This document shows, in pieces, positions 15,616-23,638 of a stretch of 50,310 bases of DNA. How positions within the stretch are numbered: position 1 is the first letter of the stretch; every line of letters starts with the position of its first letter. The stretch is from Timonella senegalensis JC301. GTDB taxonomy: Bacteria; Actinomycetota; Actinomycetes; Actinomycetales; Cellulomonadaceae. The notes beneath the pieces were generated by a model. That model saw only the letters and a program-made list of their open reading frames with translations, made no database searches and was not told the origin of the DNA. The stretch is from assembly GCF_000312125.1 (NCBI RefSeq), contig NZ_HE978641.1, forward strand, positions 762,562 through 812,871, written 5' to 3'. Position numbers and translations under genes: made by a program.

Positions 15616-16070
15616 CGAACCTACAGATCGAGGAGCTTTCTCCCACAACGATAGTCGCAGTCAACAAGATGCTCCTCAAAGAAGGGCAAGAAGAGTTCCT
15701 AGCCCCCGTTAGTTACGGGCTCGCGAGCGCTGTGGCCGACCCCAGAACCTTTTGGCAGCGTGTCGTACTCGAAAATGATCGAGTAGTCGCGTTCATTAGC
15801 GCGAGCTTCGATCCGGGAGCGGTGCGCGAGGAGTTTCGCTCGGTGCTTTGGCGGATCAACGTTGAAGCCGAAGATCAGGCCCGAGGAATTGGGCGGTTCG
15901 CGATACATCATCTTCTTGATGAGGCCCATCGCCGAGGATTCGATTACGTGAATGTCATGTACGAGACCGGCGAAACCGGACCGGAGCCATTCTTCCGTGC
16001 TGTCGGTTTCGAGCCCATCGGGGAGACCGAGTACGGCGAAGTCATCGCCCAAGTTCGGATCGAACGATAG
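15612..16070 (+). CDS. GNAT family N-acetyltransferase
   Basis: A 152-residue acetyltransferase. The acetyl-CoA loop is DQARGIGRFAIHHLLDEA, preceded by a strand with WRINVEAE and followed by FFRAVGFEPIGE. The N-terminal half (LAPVSYGLASAVADPRTFWQ) is not assigned to a substrate. It is the third gene of the HspR-like operon through a four-base overlap, so heat-shock control of an acetyltransferase is likely. Confidence 0.85.
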   Translation: MTNLQIEELSPTTIVAVNKMLLKEGQEEFLAPVSYGLASAVADPRTFWQRVVLENDRVVAFISASFDPGAVREEFRSVLWRINVEAEDQARGIGRFAIHHLLDEAHRRGFDYVNVMYETGETGPEPFFRAVGFEPIGETEYGEVIAQVRIER

Positions 16071-16627
16071 AGGAATCAGTTCCTTCGTGCTGAGCTCTTT
16101 CATAGGTGCATTCTTCTAGAGCCCTACCCTATTGTTCATTCCAAACCCATTTCTCTCTTGCAAGTACACCTGATGTTCAGGAGAGGGAACGAAGGGTTCT
16201 TAAACTGACGCCGGGCCGAAGAGTCACTGAGCATTAAACAGCAACTCTAGGAATCCCGCTTCGCCTTAACTCTGACTCCGCACTTGTCGGTCCGCGAAGG
16301 TTGTCCCCTTGGGGCTAGGAGTTGGGCTGAGCACGTCACCATGCCACCTCGACATGAGGATTCCGCTTGGAACCAACTCAACCGCCGAGTGAGGTTCGTG
16401 CTTTATCCGGTCGTAAATCTCCCTGAGAACAGGGGAGCTAGTGTTCATGACTCGCACTCTATCGATGTTGCTGGGTCAAGTGGAATCACCTAAAGCTTTC
16501 CAGGCTCAGTGAGAGGACCGGTACTCCACTCATACGGGTGTCGCATGGAGTGCCTTGGCAGCGCGACAGGCCGGTGCACTAGTGAGTGAACATGCAAACC
16601 CCACCACCCCTCGCCTACCGTTGAAGC
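16071..16627. other. gene-free stretch of about 560 bases
   Basis: No coding region is convincing. A 63-codon minus-strand frame (16266-16457) lacks a ribosome binding site and any recognisable motif. No tRNA, riboswitch or strong stem was seen. Confidence 0.4.
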
Positions 16628-17068
16628 ATGGCCTTGACACTCATTAGCGCACTGGGTGCGGAGACGTACACGCGCCTAATCGAGATTTGGGGGTCCGCTG
16701 TCACCGCGACCCACCATTTTCTGGCGCCAGAGCACTACGCCTATTTTGAGGATTCGCTCCCTGGATACTTCCCAAACCTCGAGCTGACCGGCGCCCATGT
16801 GGACGGCCATCTCGTGGGCTACTCGGCAACAACGCCCAGCAGCCTAGGGATGCTCTTCGTGCACGCCGACTCACGCGGCCAAGGCGTCGGAAGGGCGCTG
16901 CTTGGCGAGGCACTCGACCGGTATCCAGACCTAAAACTCGAGGTCAACGAGCAAAACCCCGACGCCCGCAAGTTCCACGAGCGCCACGGATTCGCAATCA
17001 CGCACCGCAATGACGTGGACGGCTTCGGCTTCCCCTACCCGATCCTGCATATGGCCAGAAGACCCTGA
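16628..17068 (+). CDS. YjaB-like GNAT acetyltransferase
   Basis: A 146-residue acetyltransferase close to the YjaB type: IEIWGSAVTATHHFL near the N-terminus, the acetyl-CoA loop SRGQGVGRALLGEALDRYP, LKLEVNEQNPDARKFHERHGF and the ending DVDGFGFPYPILHM. The conserved NEQN and DxxGxPYP blocks support the assignment. The ribosome binding site is weak (GAAG). It is monocistronic and the substrate is unknown. Confidence 0.87.
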   Translation: MALTLISALGAETYTRLIEIWGSAVTATHHFLAPEHYAYFEDSLPGYFPNLELTGAHVDGHLVGYSATTPSSLGMLFVHADSRGQGVGRALLGEALDRYPDLKLEVNEQNPDARKFHERHGFAITHRNDVDGFGFPYPILHMARRP

Positions 17069-17134
17069 ACCTCACTGTTTGCGTCACTGTATACGGTGAG
17101 ACCTACAGAGACGTTACAGAGACAAGACCAATTG

Positions 17135-17172
17135 ATTCTCGACGATCATGGTCACCTTCCAGCCCCACCCCA
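17135..17172 (+). repeat. TCGACGAT-type dispersed repeat, extended copy
   Basis: ATTCTCGACGAT at 17135-17146 is followed by CATGGTCACCTTCCAGCCCC, one of the fullest versions of the element. It lies 65 bases past the YjaB-like stop. Confidence 0.7.
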
Positions 17173-17252
17173 GCATCCGCTGTAGTGACGGTATCGGCGC
17201 CAACGCAACATGCGCTAGCGCCGAATCTACCGAAAGTGAATCAAAATTCGAA

Positions 17253-17880
17253 CTAAATGTCTTCCTCACGGTTCACTGCAGGCAGTTCCATCCAAAGAAT
17301 GACGTCGAGTGCACGGATTGCAGAGACATCCTTCCCTGCTGCTTTGGAAACTTCTTTAAGCTTCTTTACAAGCTCTGGATTCTCTTTGAAGAGATCACGC
17401 ATATCGGTCCAGGGTCAGCGGAACCTGATTTACCAAATGCCTTCTCTACAACAGAGTCTTGAATTGAGATCAAGTGAGGCCGCTTCGCGGCCAGTAGTTT
17501 CGACGTGCGGGTTTGGCCCATTTCTCAGTTTCTGGTTGGAGATATCTTGGTAATTGCCTTCCACAGAGTATCCGCGGGACTGCCAACGGCTAGGTGATTT
17601 TGAAGCTCCTCATCGTCTAGATCCTCGAATGCGAGTTTTTGGTGAATTCCCCGAGCAATGCGGTGAGTAAGACACCCCCATATTCATCTAGCGGGTCAGT
17701 AAAGAACCCTCGTTGCAGGTCTCGAACGATGCTGCCGCTAACTGGTACTGATAGCAGTGGCACACCATTAATACGGCTTTCATCCCAACGAATGCCGGAG
17801 TAAATCCGTAACCACAATCGTCGAGAATCATTTTTCCAATCCGCATTCCAAGAACCACGTACCCAACGCACGCACCACAA
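17253..17880 (-). pseudogene. decayed two-gene locus with frameshifts
   Basis: Three minus-strand pieces in different frames look like two broken genes. A first frame (from 17880) reads RINGVPLLSVPVSGSIVRDL and then PLDEYGGVLL, and is continued in another frame by HQKLAFEDLDDEELQNHLAV to a TGA at 17525-17527. Three bases later an ATG at 17521 starts MGQTRTSKLLAAKRPHLISI, which breaks off near 17402. A third frame (17402-17253) then reads MRDLFKENPELVKKLKEVSK and ends NREEDI. The tight TGA-ATG junction suggests a two-gene operon such as a toxin-antitoxin pair, but no family is recognised. A dispersed repeat (17817-17828) lies inside the first frame. Confidence 0.5.
17817..17828 (-). repeat. 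TCGACGAT-type dispersed repeat
   Basis: The minus strand reads TGATTCTCGACGATTGTGGT, matching the copy at 2549 over more than 20 bases. It lies near the 5' end of the decayed locus. Confidence 0.65.
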
Positions 17881-17887
17881 AAATGCC

Positions 17888-17954
17888 GAGATCCTAACGC
17901 AGGCGGTGAGTTCCTAGATGCAATCTAGGAACTCACCGCTGTAACTAGGATCTC
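17888..17954. repeat. 67-bp nested hairpin element
   Basis: Outer arms GAGATCCTA/TAGGATCTC enclose perfect 17-bp inner arms (GCGGTGAGTTCCTAGAT and complement) with a three-base loop. The same architecture and words recur at 33063-33135, so this is a repeat family. It lies between the decayed locus and the SDR gene end. Confidence 0.8.
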
Positions 17955-17977
17955 AGCACTAGGAAACGAGCCAGGAG

Positions 17978-18757
17978 CTAAACCAGCTCAGGCCTAATTC
18001 CGGCTTCCGCGCCACCGTCGGCAAATAGCACCTGACCGGTGATGAACATGTTCTCCGGGGACCCGAGGAACACGAGCGCCGAGGCGATCCACTCCGGTTC
18101 GGCCGCAGGCCCGTTGAATGGCGACGGAATCGTCGATTCCAGGTATTTCAGCATGTCCGGATCAGCGAGCATGTCCTCGGTCATCGGTGTGCGAATGACG
18201 CCTGGGCCCACGCCGTTGATCGCGATGCCCGCTCCAGCCCACTCGGGCTTGACTGCGTTTGCCCTGATCCAACGGGTGACCGCGTGCTTGGACGTGCCAT
18301 AGATCGCGTTGGCGCGTGCAGGGTCTGCGGCAAGTTCCGCGGCCATAGCCAGTGCCTTGTCCTCATCGCCTGACAAGATCGCGTCCAAAAGGGCATCGTC
18401 GTGACCCATGTAGCTCGCCACCGACGAGGTGATCACCACACGCGGCGAATCGGACTGAAGCAGCAGGTCACGCACCGATTCCACGGATGCGATCATGCCA
18501 AAGTAGTTCACGCCCACGGTCGCTGGGACCGGGGTGGCCAGGCCGGCAATGGCGTACACGGCGTCCAGCTTGCCGCCGGTCAGCCGAGCTACTTCGGCGG
18601 CATAGAACTCCCGACCCTCGGTGGTGGTCAGGTCCGCCACGATGTCCGCGTTGTGAATGTCGGCGGTGTAGACCGTCTCGCCGCGTTCGCGCAGCATCTC
18701 CGCGGTTGCCTTTCCAATTCCCGACGCCCCACCAGTCACCACGTTTACCCGTGTCAT
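17978..18757 (-). CDS. short-chain dehydrogenase/reductase (SDR)
   Basis: A 259-residue classical SDR. The NAD(P)-binding motif is TGGASGIG (8-15). The catalytic Ser is in VVITSSVASYMG, and the Tyr/Lys pair is in YGTSKHAV. The cofactor acid after the second strand (TADIHNADIVADL) favours NAD. A 40-residue insertion after the Ser (LLDAILSGDEDKALAMAAEL) resembles the 3-alpha-hydroxysteroid dehydrogenase/carbonyl reductase group. GAGGAGG precedes the ATG. It lies upstream of no obvious operon partner. The substrate is unknown. Confidence 0.9.
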   Translation of the reverse strand: MTRVNVVTGGASGIGKATAEMLRERGETVYTADIHNADIVADLTTTEGREFYAAEVARLTGGKLDAVYAIAGLATPVPATVGVNYFGMIASVESVRDLLLQSDSPRVVITSSVASYMGHDDALLDAILSGDEDKALAMAAELAADPARANAIYGTSKHAVTRWIRANAVKPEWAGAGIAINGVGPGVIRTPMTEDMLADPDMLKYLESTIPSPFNGPAAEPEWIASALVFLGSPENMFITGQVLFADGGAEAGIRPELV

Positions 18758-18963
18758 TTTGTGCCTCCTCGCATGTCGAAGTACAAATCCTGAGAACCGC
18801 TTTGTCCTCTACCACTGACGGTACGTGGCGGGCCTGCGGCCCGTAAGGGCCGTTGGTCCAATCTCGCTTTACTCAGAAACCTTTTGATTCACCGGGGGCT
18901 TGGCCGCCTACCAGCTCCGCGCTCACACCAGCGGTGGTGCGGTGGGGCTGGGAGGTCACCAGA

Positions 18964-18975
18964 ATCGTCGGTTAT
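18964..18975 (-). repeat. TCGACGAT-type dispersed repeat
   Basis: The minus strand reads ATAACCGACGATTCTGGTGA and then CCTCCCAGCCCCACC, the extended form of the element. It begins about 20 bases past the TusA-like gene stop. Confidence 0.65.
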
Positions 18976-18995
18976 CAGTTTCCGCACAAGGCAGA

Positions 18996-19268
18996 TCACG
19001 CCGGCGGCGCCCACACCTTTCCCGCGGTGACTCGAGCCGAGTCCGCAGTGACGGCGAGGGTGTGCCGGTAGATCGAGCCGTCGGATTCGTAGCCCACATA
19101 CTCATGGCGCATGAGGTGGCACCAGGCGGGTAGGTCGTAGATGGAGGTCGGGTCGTCGGAAATGACCACGAGCTGCTCCCCCGCAGGAAGCTCGGCCATC
19201 CGCGCACGTATCTTGAGCAGCATCTTTACGCACTTGTGACCGGTGGTGTCGAACTCGTTGATGCTCAT
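18996..19268 (-). CDS. TusA-like sulfurtransferase-family protein
   Basis: A 90-residue protein with the TusA/SirA layout: an N-terminal FDTTGHKCVKMLLKIRARM, then GEQLVVISDDPTSIYDLPAWCHLMRHEYVG. The Cys at residue 13 is in the place of the persulfide-carrying Cys, but the usual CPxP motif is CVKM here, so persulfide transfer is uncertain. GGGAG precedes the ATG. It diverges from a GntR-MFS operon, with the 36-bp palindrome nearer to that operon. Confidence 0.72.
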   Translation of the reverse strand: MSINEFDTTGHKCVKMLLKIRARMAELPAGEQLVVISDDPTSIYDLPAWCHLMRHEYVGYESDGSIYRHTLAVTADSARVTAGKVWAPPA

Positions 19269-19387
19269 GCTCTCCCTGATTCCGGCTGCACTCTGCGCTC
19301 AGTTTGCGCTCATCGTTCTAACAACCGCGCGAACAAGCATTTCCCGCGGCCCTCTGCCTATTGTCCCGTATCGCTCATCAGAACAAG

Positions 19388-19423
19388 ACACCTCATGCAT
19401 GCATTAATGCATGCATGAGGTGT
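19388..19423. promoter_or_regulatory. 36-bp perfect palindrome before the GntR gene
   Basis: Perfect symmetry about 19405/19406 runs from ACACCTCATG outward to CATGAGGTGT, with a core of alternating ATGCATGCAT. It ends 11 bases before the GntR start codon and includes the GAGG that would serve in ribosome binding. It is probably the autoregulatory operator of the GntR protein, and as RNA it could mask the translation start. Confidence 0.75.
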
Positions 19424-19434
19424 AGGCTGGTCAC

Positions 19435-20121
19435 ATGAGCCAGTCCGTTTTCCTCCCGTGGGAACGCCCCGAACCGCAGCCGGTTGCGCAGAAAATCGCC
19501 TCTGACGTGGCACGACGCATCGTCGAGCGCACCCCCGGTTACGAGCCCGGCGCATTCCTCATCGAGGCCGAGATCGCCCGCGAGGCCGGCGCCTCACGCA
19601 CCCCGGGCCGCGAGGCAATGCTCCAGCTCGAGCGCTGGGGCCTCGTCCGCATGATCCCCAAGAAGGGCGCCACAGTCACGCTCGCAGACGACAAGGAAAT
19701 CGCGGACCTCATCTCCGTCCGTTCCATGCTCGAGTCCGACGCCACCCGGCAGCTCTCCGCCTCACAGGGCGAGTCCGACCCATCACTGGCCTCTGACCTG
19801 CGAGTTCTCTTGGATCGCCAGCAGGCATCCGTGACCAGCCAGGATGTCCTCGCGTTCGCCGCCGACGATTACCGATTCCACTCCCGCATCATCCAGAGCG
19901 GCGGAAACCAGGTGGTCATGACGATCCTCGATGACCTCGGCCCACGCCTTGCCCGCATCCTCTACCAAACGGTTATCCGCAACCCTCACCTCATTGAGAA
20001 GTTCCACAAGGAGCACGAACAACTCGCGGACTACCTCCTCACCTCGGACTTCGACGGTTTCTCCGCCATGGCCCGCGCGCACGTCTTCGCCGCCCACATC
20101 CCCACGGAAACCCTCGCTTAA
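19435..20121 (+). CDS. GntR family (FadR/FCD) transcriptional regulator
   Basis: A 228-residue regulator with an N-terminal winged helix (AQKIASDVARRIVERTPGY, then IAREAGASRTPGREAMLQLERWGLVRMIPKKGATVT) and a helical FCD ligand domain (ISVRSMLESDATRQL, FAADDYRFHSRIIQSGGNQ, FHKEHEQLADYL). FCD regulators respond to organic acids or sugars. The stop overlaps the start of the MFS gene by one base, so it likely controls that transporter. The palindrome just upstream is the likely operator. Confidence 0.9.
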   Translation: MSQSVFLPWERPEPQPVAQKIASDVARRIVERTPGYEPGAFLIEAEIAREAGASRTPGREAMLQLERWGLVRMIPKKGATVTLADDKEIADLISVRSMLESDATRQLSASQGESDPSLASDLRVLLDRQQASVTSQDVLAFAADDYRFHSRIIQSGGNQVVMTILDDLGPRLARILYQTVIRNPHLIEKFHKEHEQLADYLLTSDFDGFSAMARAHVFAAHIPTETLA

Positions 20122-21479
20122 TGCCGTCCCAACAGCCCAACAATTCCCCTGCCACTCCCCTGATTCTCGACGATTCTGCTCACGCCCCAGCGCCCCTCAC
20201 CTCGGTGGATGGTGCGACGGGCGGCGCCGCAGGCGCCGGGACTTCGACCGCGCTTGCCGCGCTCAAGAACGCCAAGCACCCCAAGCAGACCCGCTACTGG
20301 ATGCGCCTCGTTCCGGCGATGTTCATTCTGGCGTGGGGTGGCAACCATTTCACTCCCCTCCTGCACCTGTATGAGGACCTCGGAAACTACGAGGTGTGGC
20401 AGGCTAACTTCCTGCTCGGCACCTACGTGGCCGGCCTGATTCCTGGCCTTTTGGTGGCCTCCGCACTGTCCGACAAGTACGGGCGTAAGCCCGTCATGTT
20501 TGCGGGCATGTTCCTCGCCATGGCGGGAAGCCTGCTGCTGGCACTGGGGTTCCAGGTGTTCTGGGAGCTGTGCGTTGGGCGCATGCTTGCGGGCATCGGC
20601 GTGGGAATCGCGATGTCGGTGGGAACGAGCTGGATGAAGGAGCTCTCCGGAGCACCCTATGACGTGCACGCGGGTGCTTCCGCCGGTGCTCGCAGGCCAT
20701 CGCTCACGCTCACCCTCGGTTTTGGAATCGGGGCGGTGGCCACCGGAGTCTTGGCCCAGTGGGCTCCAATGCCCTCACTACTCCCCTACGTTCTCCACGG
20801 CACGCTCAGCGTTGTCGCGCTGTTCTGGCTCGCAGTGACTCCTGAGTCCCTTCCTCCAGAGAACCGCACCACGTCCTCCTGGTGGCAGGACCTGCGCGTC
20901 CCCTCCGCGGGACACCGGACGTTCACTCGCCTCATCATGCCCGCCGCCCCCTGGGTGTTTGGAGCTGCGGCGGTGGCCTACGCGATCATGCCGTCGAGCG
21001 TGGCAGCCCAAATGGGCGACTACACCACCATCTATGCGGCGGGCCTGACCATCCTGACCCTCGGTGTGGGTGCCGCGGTTCAGCCGTTCTACCCGCGCAT
21101 CAACCAGGCAACCGGCGGACGCGCCATCGCTGTGGGAATGTTTGTGCTGGTCACAGGCCTTGTGCTTGCGGTTGTAGCGGTAATCCTTGCCAGCCCCGTC
21201 TTTGTGATTCTTGTGGATGCGGTTCTTGGCGCCGGCTACGGCATCACGCTGGTCTCGGGGCTCGCCCAGGTCCAGCGCATTGCCACCCCGTCCGACCTAG
21301 CGGGACTGACCGGCATCTACTACTCGCTGACCTACGTGGGATTCTTGCTCCCAACCATCCTGGCCATGCTGCTCCCAGTCATGTCCTACGCGGTCTCGCT
21401 CAGCCTGGTCACCGCTTTGTGCACGGTGTGCTTGGTTGCCGTTCTGGCCGAGTACCGCAGGATGCGCCGCACCGCCTAG
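20121..21479 (+). CDS. MFS transporter
   Basis: A 452-residue transporter of the major facilitator superfamily with 12 hydrophobic segments. The loop 2-3 motif is SALSDKYGRKPVMF, and an arginine-rich GRMLAGIGVGIAMSVGTSWMKEL follows. A 50-residue Ser/Ala/Pro-rich cytoplasmic N-terminus includes ILDDSAHAPAPL, encoded by a copy of the dispersed repeat at 20163. It is translationally coupled to the GntR gene and ends before a strong terminator. Substrate unknown. Confidence 0.9.
   Translation: MPSQQPNNSPATPLILDDSAHAPAPLTSVDGATGGAAGAGTSTALAALKNAKHPKQTRYWMRLVPAMFILAWGGNHFTPLLHLYEDLGNYEVWQANFLLGTYVAGLIPGLLVASALSDKYGRKPVMFAGMFLAMAGSLLLALGFQVFWELCVGRMLAGIGVGIAMSVGTSWMKELSGAPYDVHAGASAGARRPSLTLTLGFGIGAVATGVLAQWAPMPSLLPYVLHGTLSVVALFWLAVTPESLPPENRTTSSWWQDLRVPSAGHRTFTRLIMPAAPWVFGAAAVAYAIMPSSVAAQMGDYTTIYAAGLTILTLGVGAAVQPFYPRINQATGGRAIAVGMFVLVTGLVLAVVAVILASPVFVILVDAVLGAGYGITLVSGLAQVQRIATPSDLAGLTGIYYSLTYVGFLLPTILAMLLPVMSYAVSLSLVTALCTVCLVAVLAEYRRMRRTA
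20163..20174 (+). repeat. TCGACGAT-type repeat inside the MFS coding region
   Basis: ATTCTCGACGAT followed by TCTGCTCACGCCCCAGC is read in frame as Ile-Leu-Asp-Asp-Ser-Ala-His-Ala-Pro-Ala, in the disordered N-terminal tail. Confidence 0.65.
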
Positions 21480-21507
21480 CCCGGCACAGCACGACTCAAC
21501 GCACGCA

Positions 21508-21555
21508 AAAGCGGCTGGGCCCGACTCCCGTGGGGGAATCGGGCCCAGCCGCTTT
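21508..21555. terminator. bidirectional terminator
   Basis: Perfect 17-bp arms (AAAGCGGCTGGGCCCGA and complement) with a 14-base loop lie between the convergent MFS gene and the surface protein gene. T-runs are formed on both strands. Confidence 0.9.
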
Positions 21556-21578
21556 ACGCTGTATTCAGCTCAGGCTGT

Positions 21579-22766
21579 TCAGCCCTGTACCGAGTTGCGG
21601 CGCGCTGCGCGAGCCACGCCCGTCAGGACCACGCCGAGGCCCGCAAGGGCTGCACCGAAGATTCCGGCGCTCTTCAGGCCATTCGACAGACCGGTCGCAG
21701 CCAGCTCGTCATCTCCACCTGGCGTGGAGGTTACAGGCGCCTTCTTGACCAGGACCTGTGCGGTAGCAAAGCCTTCACCCATCGAGATCCCTTCGATGCC
21801 TTCAAGCCATTCAGTTTCACCATCCATCAAGGCTTCAAGAAGCGCGTTCTCGATTTCACTGATGAGCTCTTCCTCTGAGATCTCCTCAACGTTCTCTTCG
21901 GAGAAGGTATCTGCACCGGTTTCTGCAACAACGAGGGATGCGTTGGTTGCAGTAATTACGGAACCATCGGCACCGTTACCCACGATCGCATCTACGTCGC
22001 CGGGGAACAGAGTGGCATCCTCGGTCTCGGAGGGAGCTGGCTCGTCAACCTGGTCGCCTGCATCCCCTTCAGTGGTCTCTGCAGGAGGCGTGGTTACGTC
22101 AATACCATCCTCGGTTCCCGGCTCTGGGGACTCAACTGGCACCTCTGGCTCGTTGGTTGCATCGTCGGTCGAACCCTCAGTTAGCTCGCCCGATGGGTCA
22201 ACTGCAGGCTCGGTTGGCTCTTCAGTTGGCTCTTCAGTTGGTTCCGTCCCAGGCGTTTCTTCTGGTGCAGGCTCTTCTTCACCCAGGTCAAGAGCGTCGA
22301 GGTCAACGTTGATAGCCAGGGCATAGACCTCGTTATCCAGCGAGTCATTGCCAGTACCTGCGTAAATCACGGAGTACTTGATGGTGACGATGTCGCTTTC
22401 ACCGAACAGACCAACAACGCTCAGGAAGTCATCGGTGTAATCCGTGGCTACGATCTCGGAGTCCCCCGTTGACGTAACAGTGTCGAGGTCGAATGCCTTG
22501 ACGTTGTCAGCAACTTCGTACATGTCGTCTTCGATGAGGAACGCGGAAACCTCGCTGCCAGCGGGACGCTCAACAGTCACGGTGTAGGTGACAACGTCAC
22601 CGACCTTGGACACCGTTGCACGGTCCGCGGTCTTTGTGATTGCGATACCGTCCTTCTCAAGGGTGGTGTCACTTTCAGCTGCGGCTGGAATTGCTGATCC
22701 TGCGGCGACGAGAGCGCCAGCGGCAACCGCGGCGGCTCCACGGCGAGCAATTGTGTTGGGACGCAT
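21579..22766 (-). CDS. sortase-anchored surface protein (LAATG motif)
   Basis: A 395-residue secreted protein. A signal peptide (RRGAAAVAAGALVAAGSAIPAAAES) is followed by a domain starting ITKTADRATVSKVGDVVTYTVTVERPAG, which resembles DUF11-type conserved repeats of surface proteins. A long Pro/Glu/Thr-rich spacer with repeated TEEP units comes next, then an acidic helical part. The C-terminus has LAATG (about 355-359), a hydrophobic segment and RRNS, a class E-type sorting signal. The start at 22766 has AAGGAG before it; the frame to 22889 is not used. Confidence 0.85.
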   Translation of the reverse strand: MRPNTIARRGAAAVAAGALVAAGSAIPAAAESDTTLEKDGIAITKTADRATVSKVGDVVTYTVTVERPAGSEVSAFLIEDDMYEVADNVKAFDLDTVTSTGDSEIVATDYTDDFLSVVGLFGESDIVTIKYSVIYAGTGNDSLDNEVYALAINVDLDALDLGEEEPAPEETPGTEPTEEPTEEPTEPAVDPSGELTEGSTDDATNEPEVPVESPEPGTEDGIDVTTPPAETTEGDAGDQVDEPAPSETEDATLFPGDVDAIVGNGADGSVITATNASLVVAETGADTFSEENVEEISEEELISEIENALLEALMDGETEWLEGIEGISMGEGFATAQVLVKKAPVTSTPGGDDELAATGLSNGLKSAGIFGAALAGLGVVLTGVARAARRNSVQG

Positions 22767-23072
22767 CTGTGCGCTCCTTGATTCGTAGTGGCGGCTCGAG
22801 TGCTGCTCGCTACCGCTTGAGCCGCCTCGAAATAAAGAGGATTGGGACTTCACCCGATCATTCCAGTCACACAATAGTTTGTGCACCACATATAAAGCAA
22901 TGGAAATCGTGAATTTACGGCGATTTTTAGCGGTTTTGGGGTCTTGTCCCCATCATTGTTCGCCACATGTTATTTTCCGAGGAAAGTTACAGTCCGGTTT
23001 GCGCTAGTTGTGCTCACCTTGTCAACGCCTGCACGCACCCCCTAGCAGCCACGAGCGCTCACCTCCCAGGAG
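22767..23072. other. gene-free promoter stretch
   Basis: About 300 bases with lower GC than the genes, upstream of the surface protein gene. The minus strand has TTTATAT around 22890, which may be a -10 region. No other feature is recognised. Confidence 0.4.
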
Positions 23073-23513
23073 CTAACGGTAGTCGCTCGGCACGGAGCTT
23101 CCATCAATCACAGCAATGGACTCGGCACCATTGATAACGTCCGTGTTGTGGGCGGCCACGACCTTCCAGCCACCTTCCCCGCGCTCGAGCACGAACGTGA
23201 AGATCCCATACCTTGTGCCGGCTGCCTCGCCGGATGCGGTCACCTGCCCCGTGATCATCCATTTCCCATGGACCACGGCGGCGGAATGGCCGATCATCCG
23301 CGAGCGCTCCTGAACAAAGCTGAGGCGTGACTCCCCAAAGATCACGTCGAATCCGTAGGCGTGCGCCGTCCGAATGTCCGCACGGTTGTGCCACCAGAGC
23401 CCAACCACGTTCACAAACTCGGCGTCCTCCACAAAGAGATCCGCCAGCGCACCTGCGTCCCGATCTGCCCACGCCTGCGCAAAGAGCCCTAGTACATCCT
23501 GTGGTTGGTCCAT
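23073..23513 (-). CDS. SgcJ/EcaC-type SnoaL-like protein
   Basis: A 146-residue protein of the NTF2-like superfamily. It begins DVLGLFAQAWADRDAGALADLFVEDAEFVNVVGLWWHNRADI, the pattern of the SgcJ/EcaC family, and ends GWKVVAAHNTDVI. Members form small conical barrels and some are oxidoreductases in secondary metabolism; most are uncharacterised. GGGGGA lies very close to the ATG. Monocistronic. Confidence 0.82.
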   Translation of the reverse strand: MDQPQDVLGLFAQAWADRDAGALADLFVEDAEFVNVVGLWWHNRADIRTAHAYGFDVIFGESRLSFVQERSRMIGHSAAVVHGKWMITGQVTASGEAAGTRYGIFTFVLERGEGGWKVVAAHNTDVINGAESIAVIDGSSVPSDYR

Positions 23514-23597
23514 TCCCCCACCCTATTCGCACCCGAGCTCAACCACACCAGCCGCACATTGAAGCCGACCAAATGTGAAGGCGCAAAGGCAACCAAG

Positions 23598-23609
23598 ATC
23601 GTCGAAAAT
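23598..23609 (-). repeat. TCGACGAT-type dispersed repeat
   Basis: The minus strand reads TTGATTTTCGACGATCTTGG. It lies in the intergenic gap after the YdcF gene end. Confidence 0.65.
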
Positions 23610-23638
23610 CAATACCTGATCAGCGCGAACGCAAGATT

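Noticed and set aside
16266-16457. 63-codon minus-strand frame
   Set aside because: No ribosome binding site, no motif and no neighbour in the same direction.
22200-22260. Possible CRISPR-like short repeats
   Set aside because: They are the coding repeats for TEEP units in the surface protein spacer.
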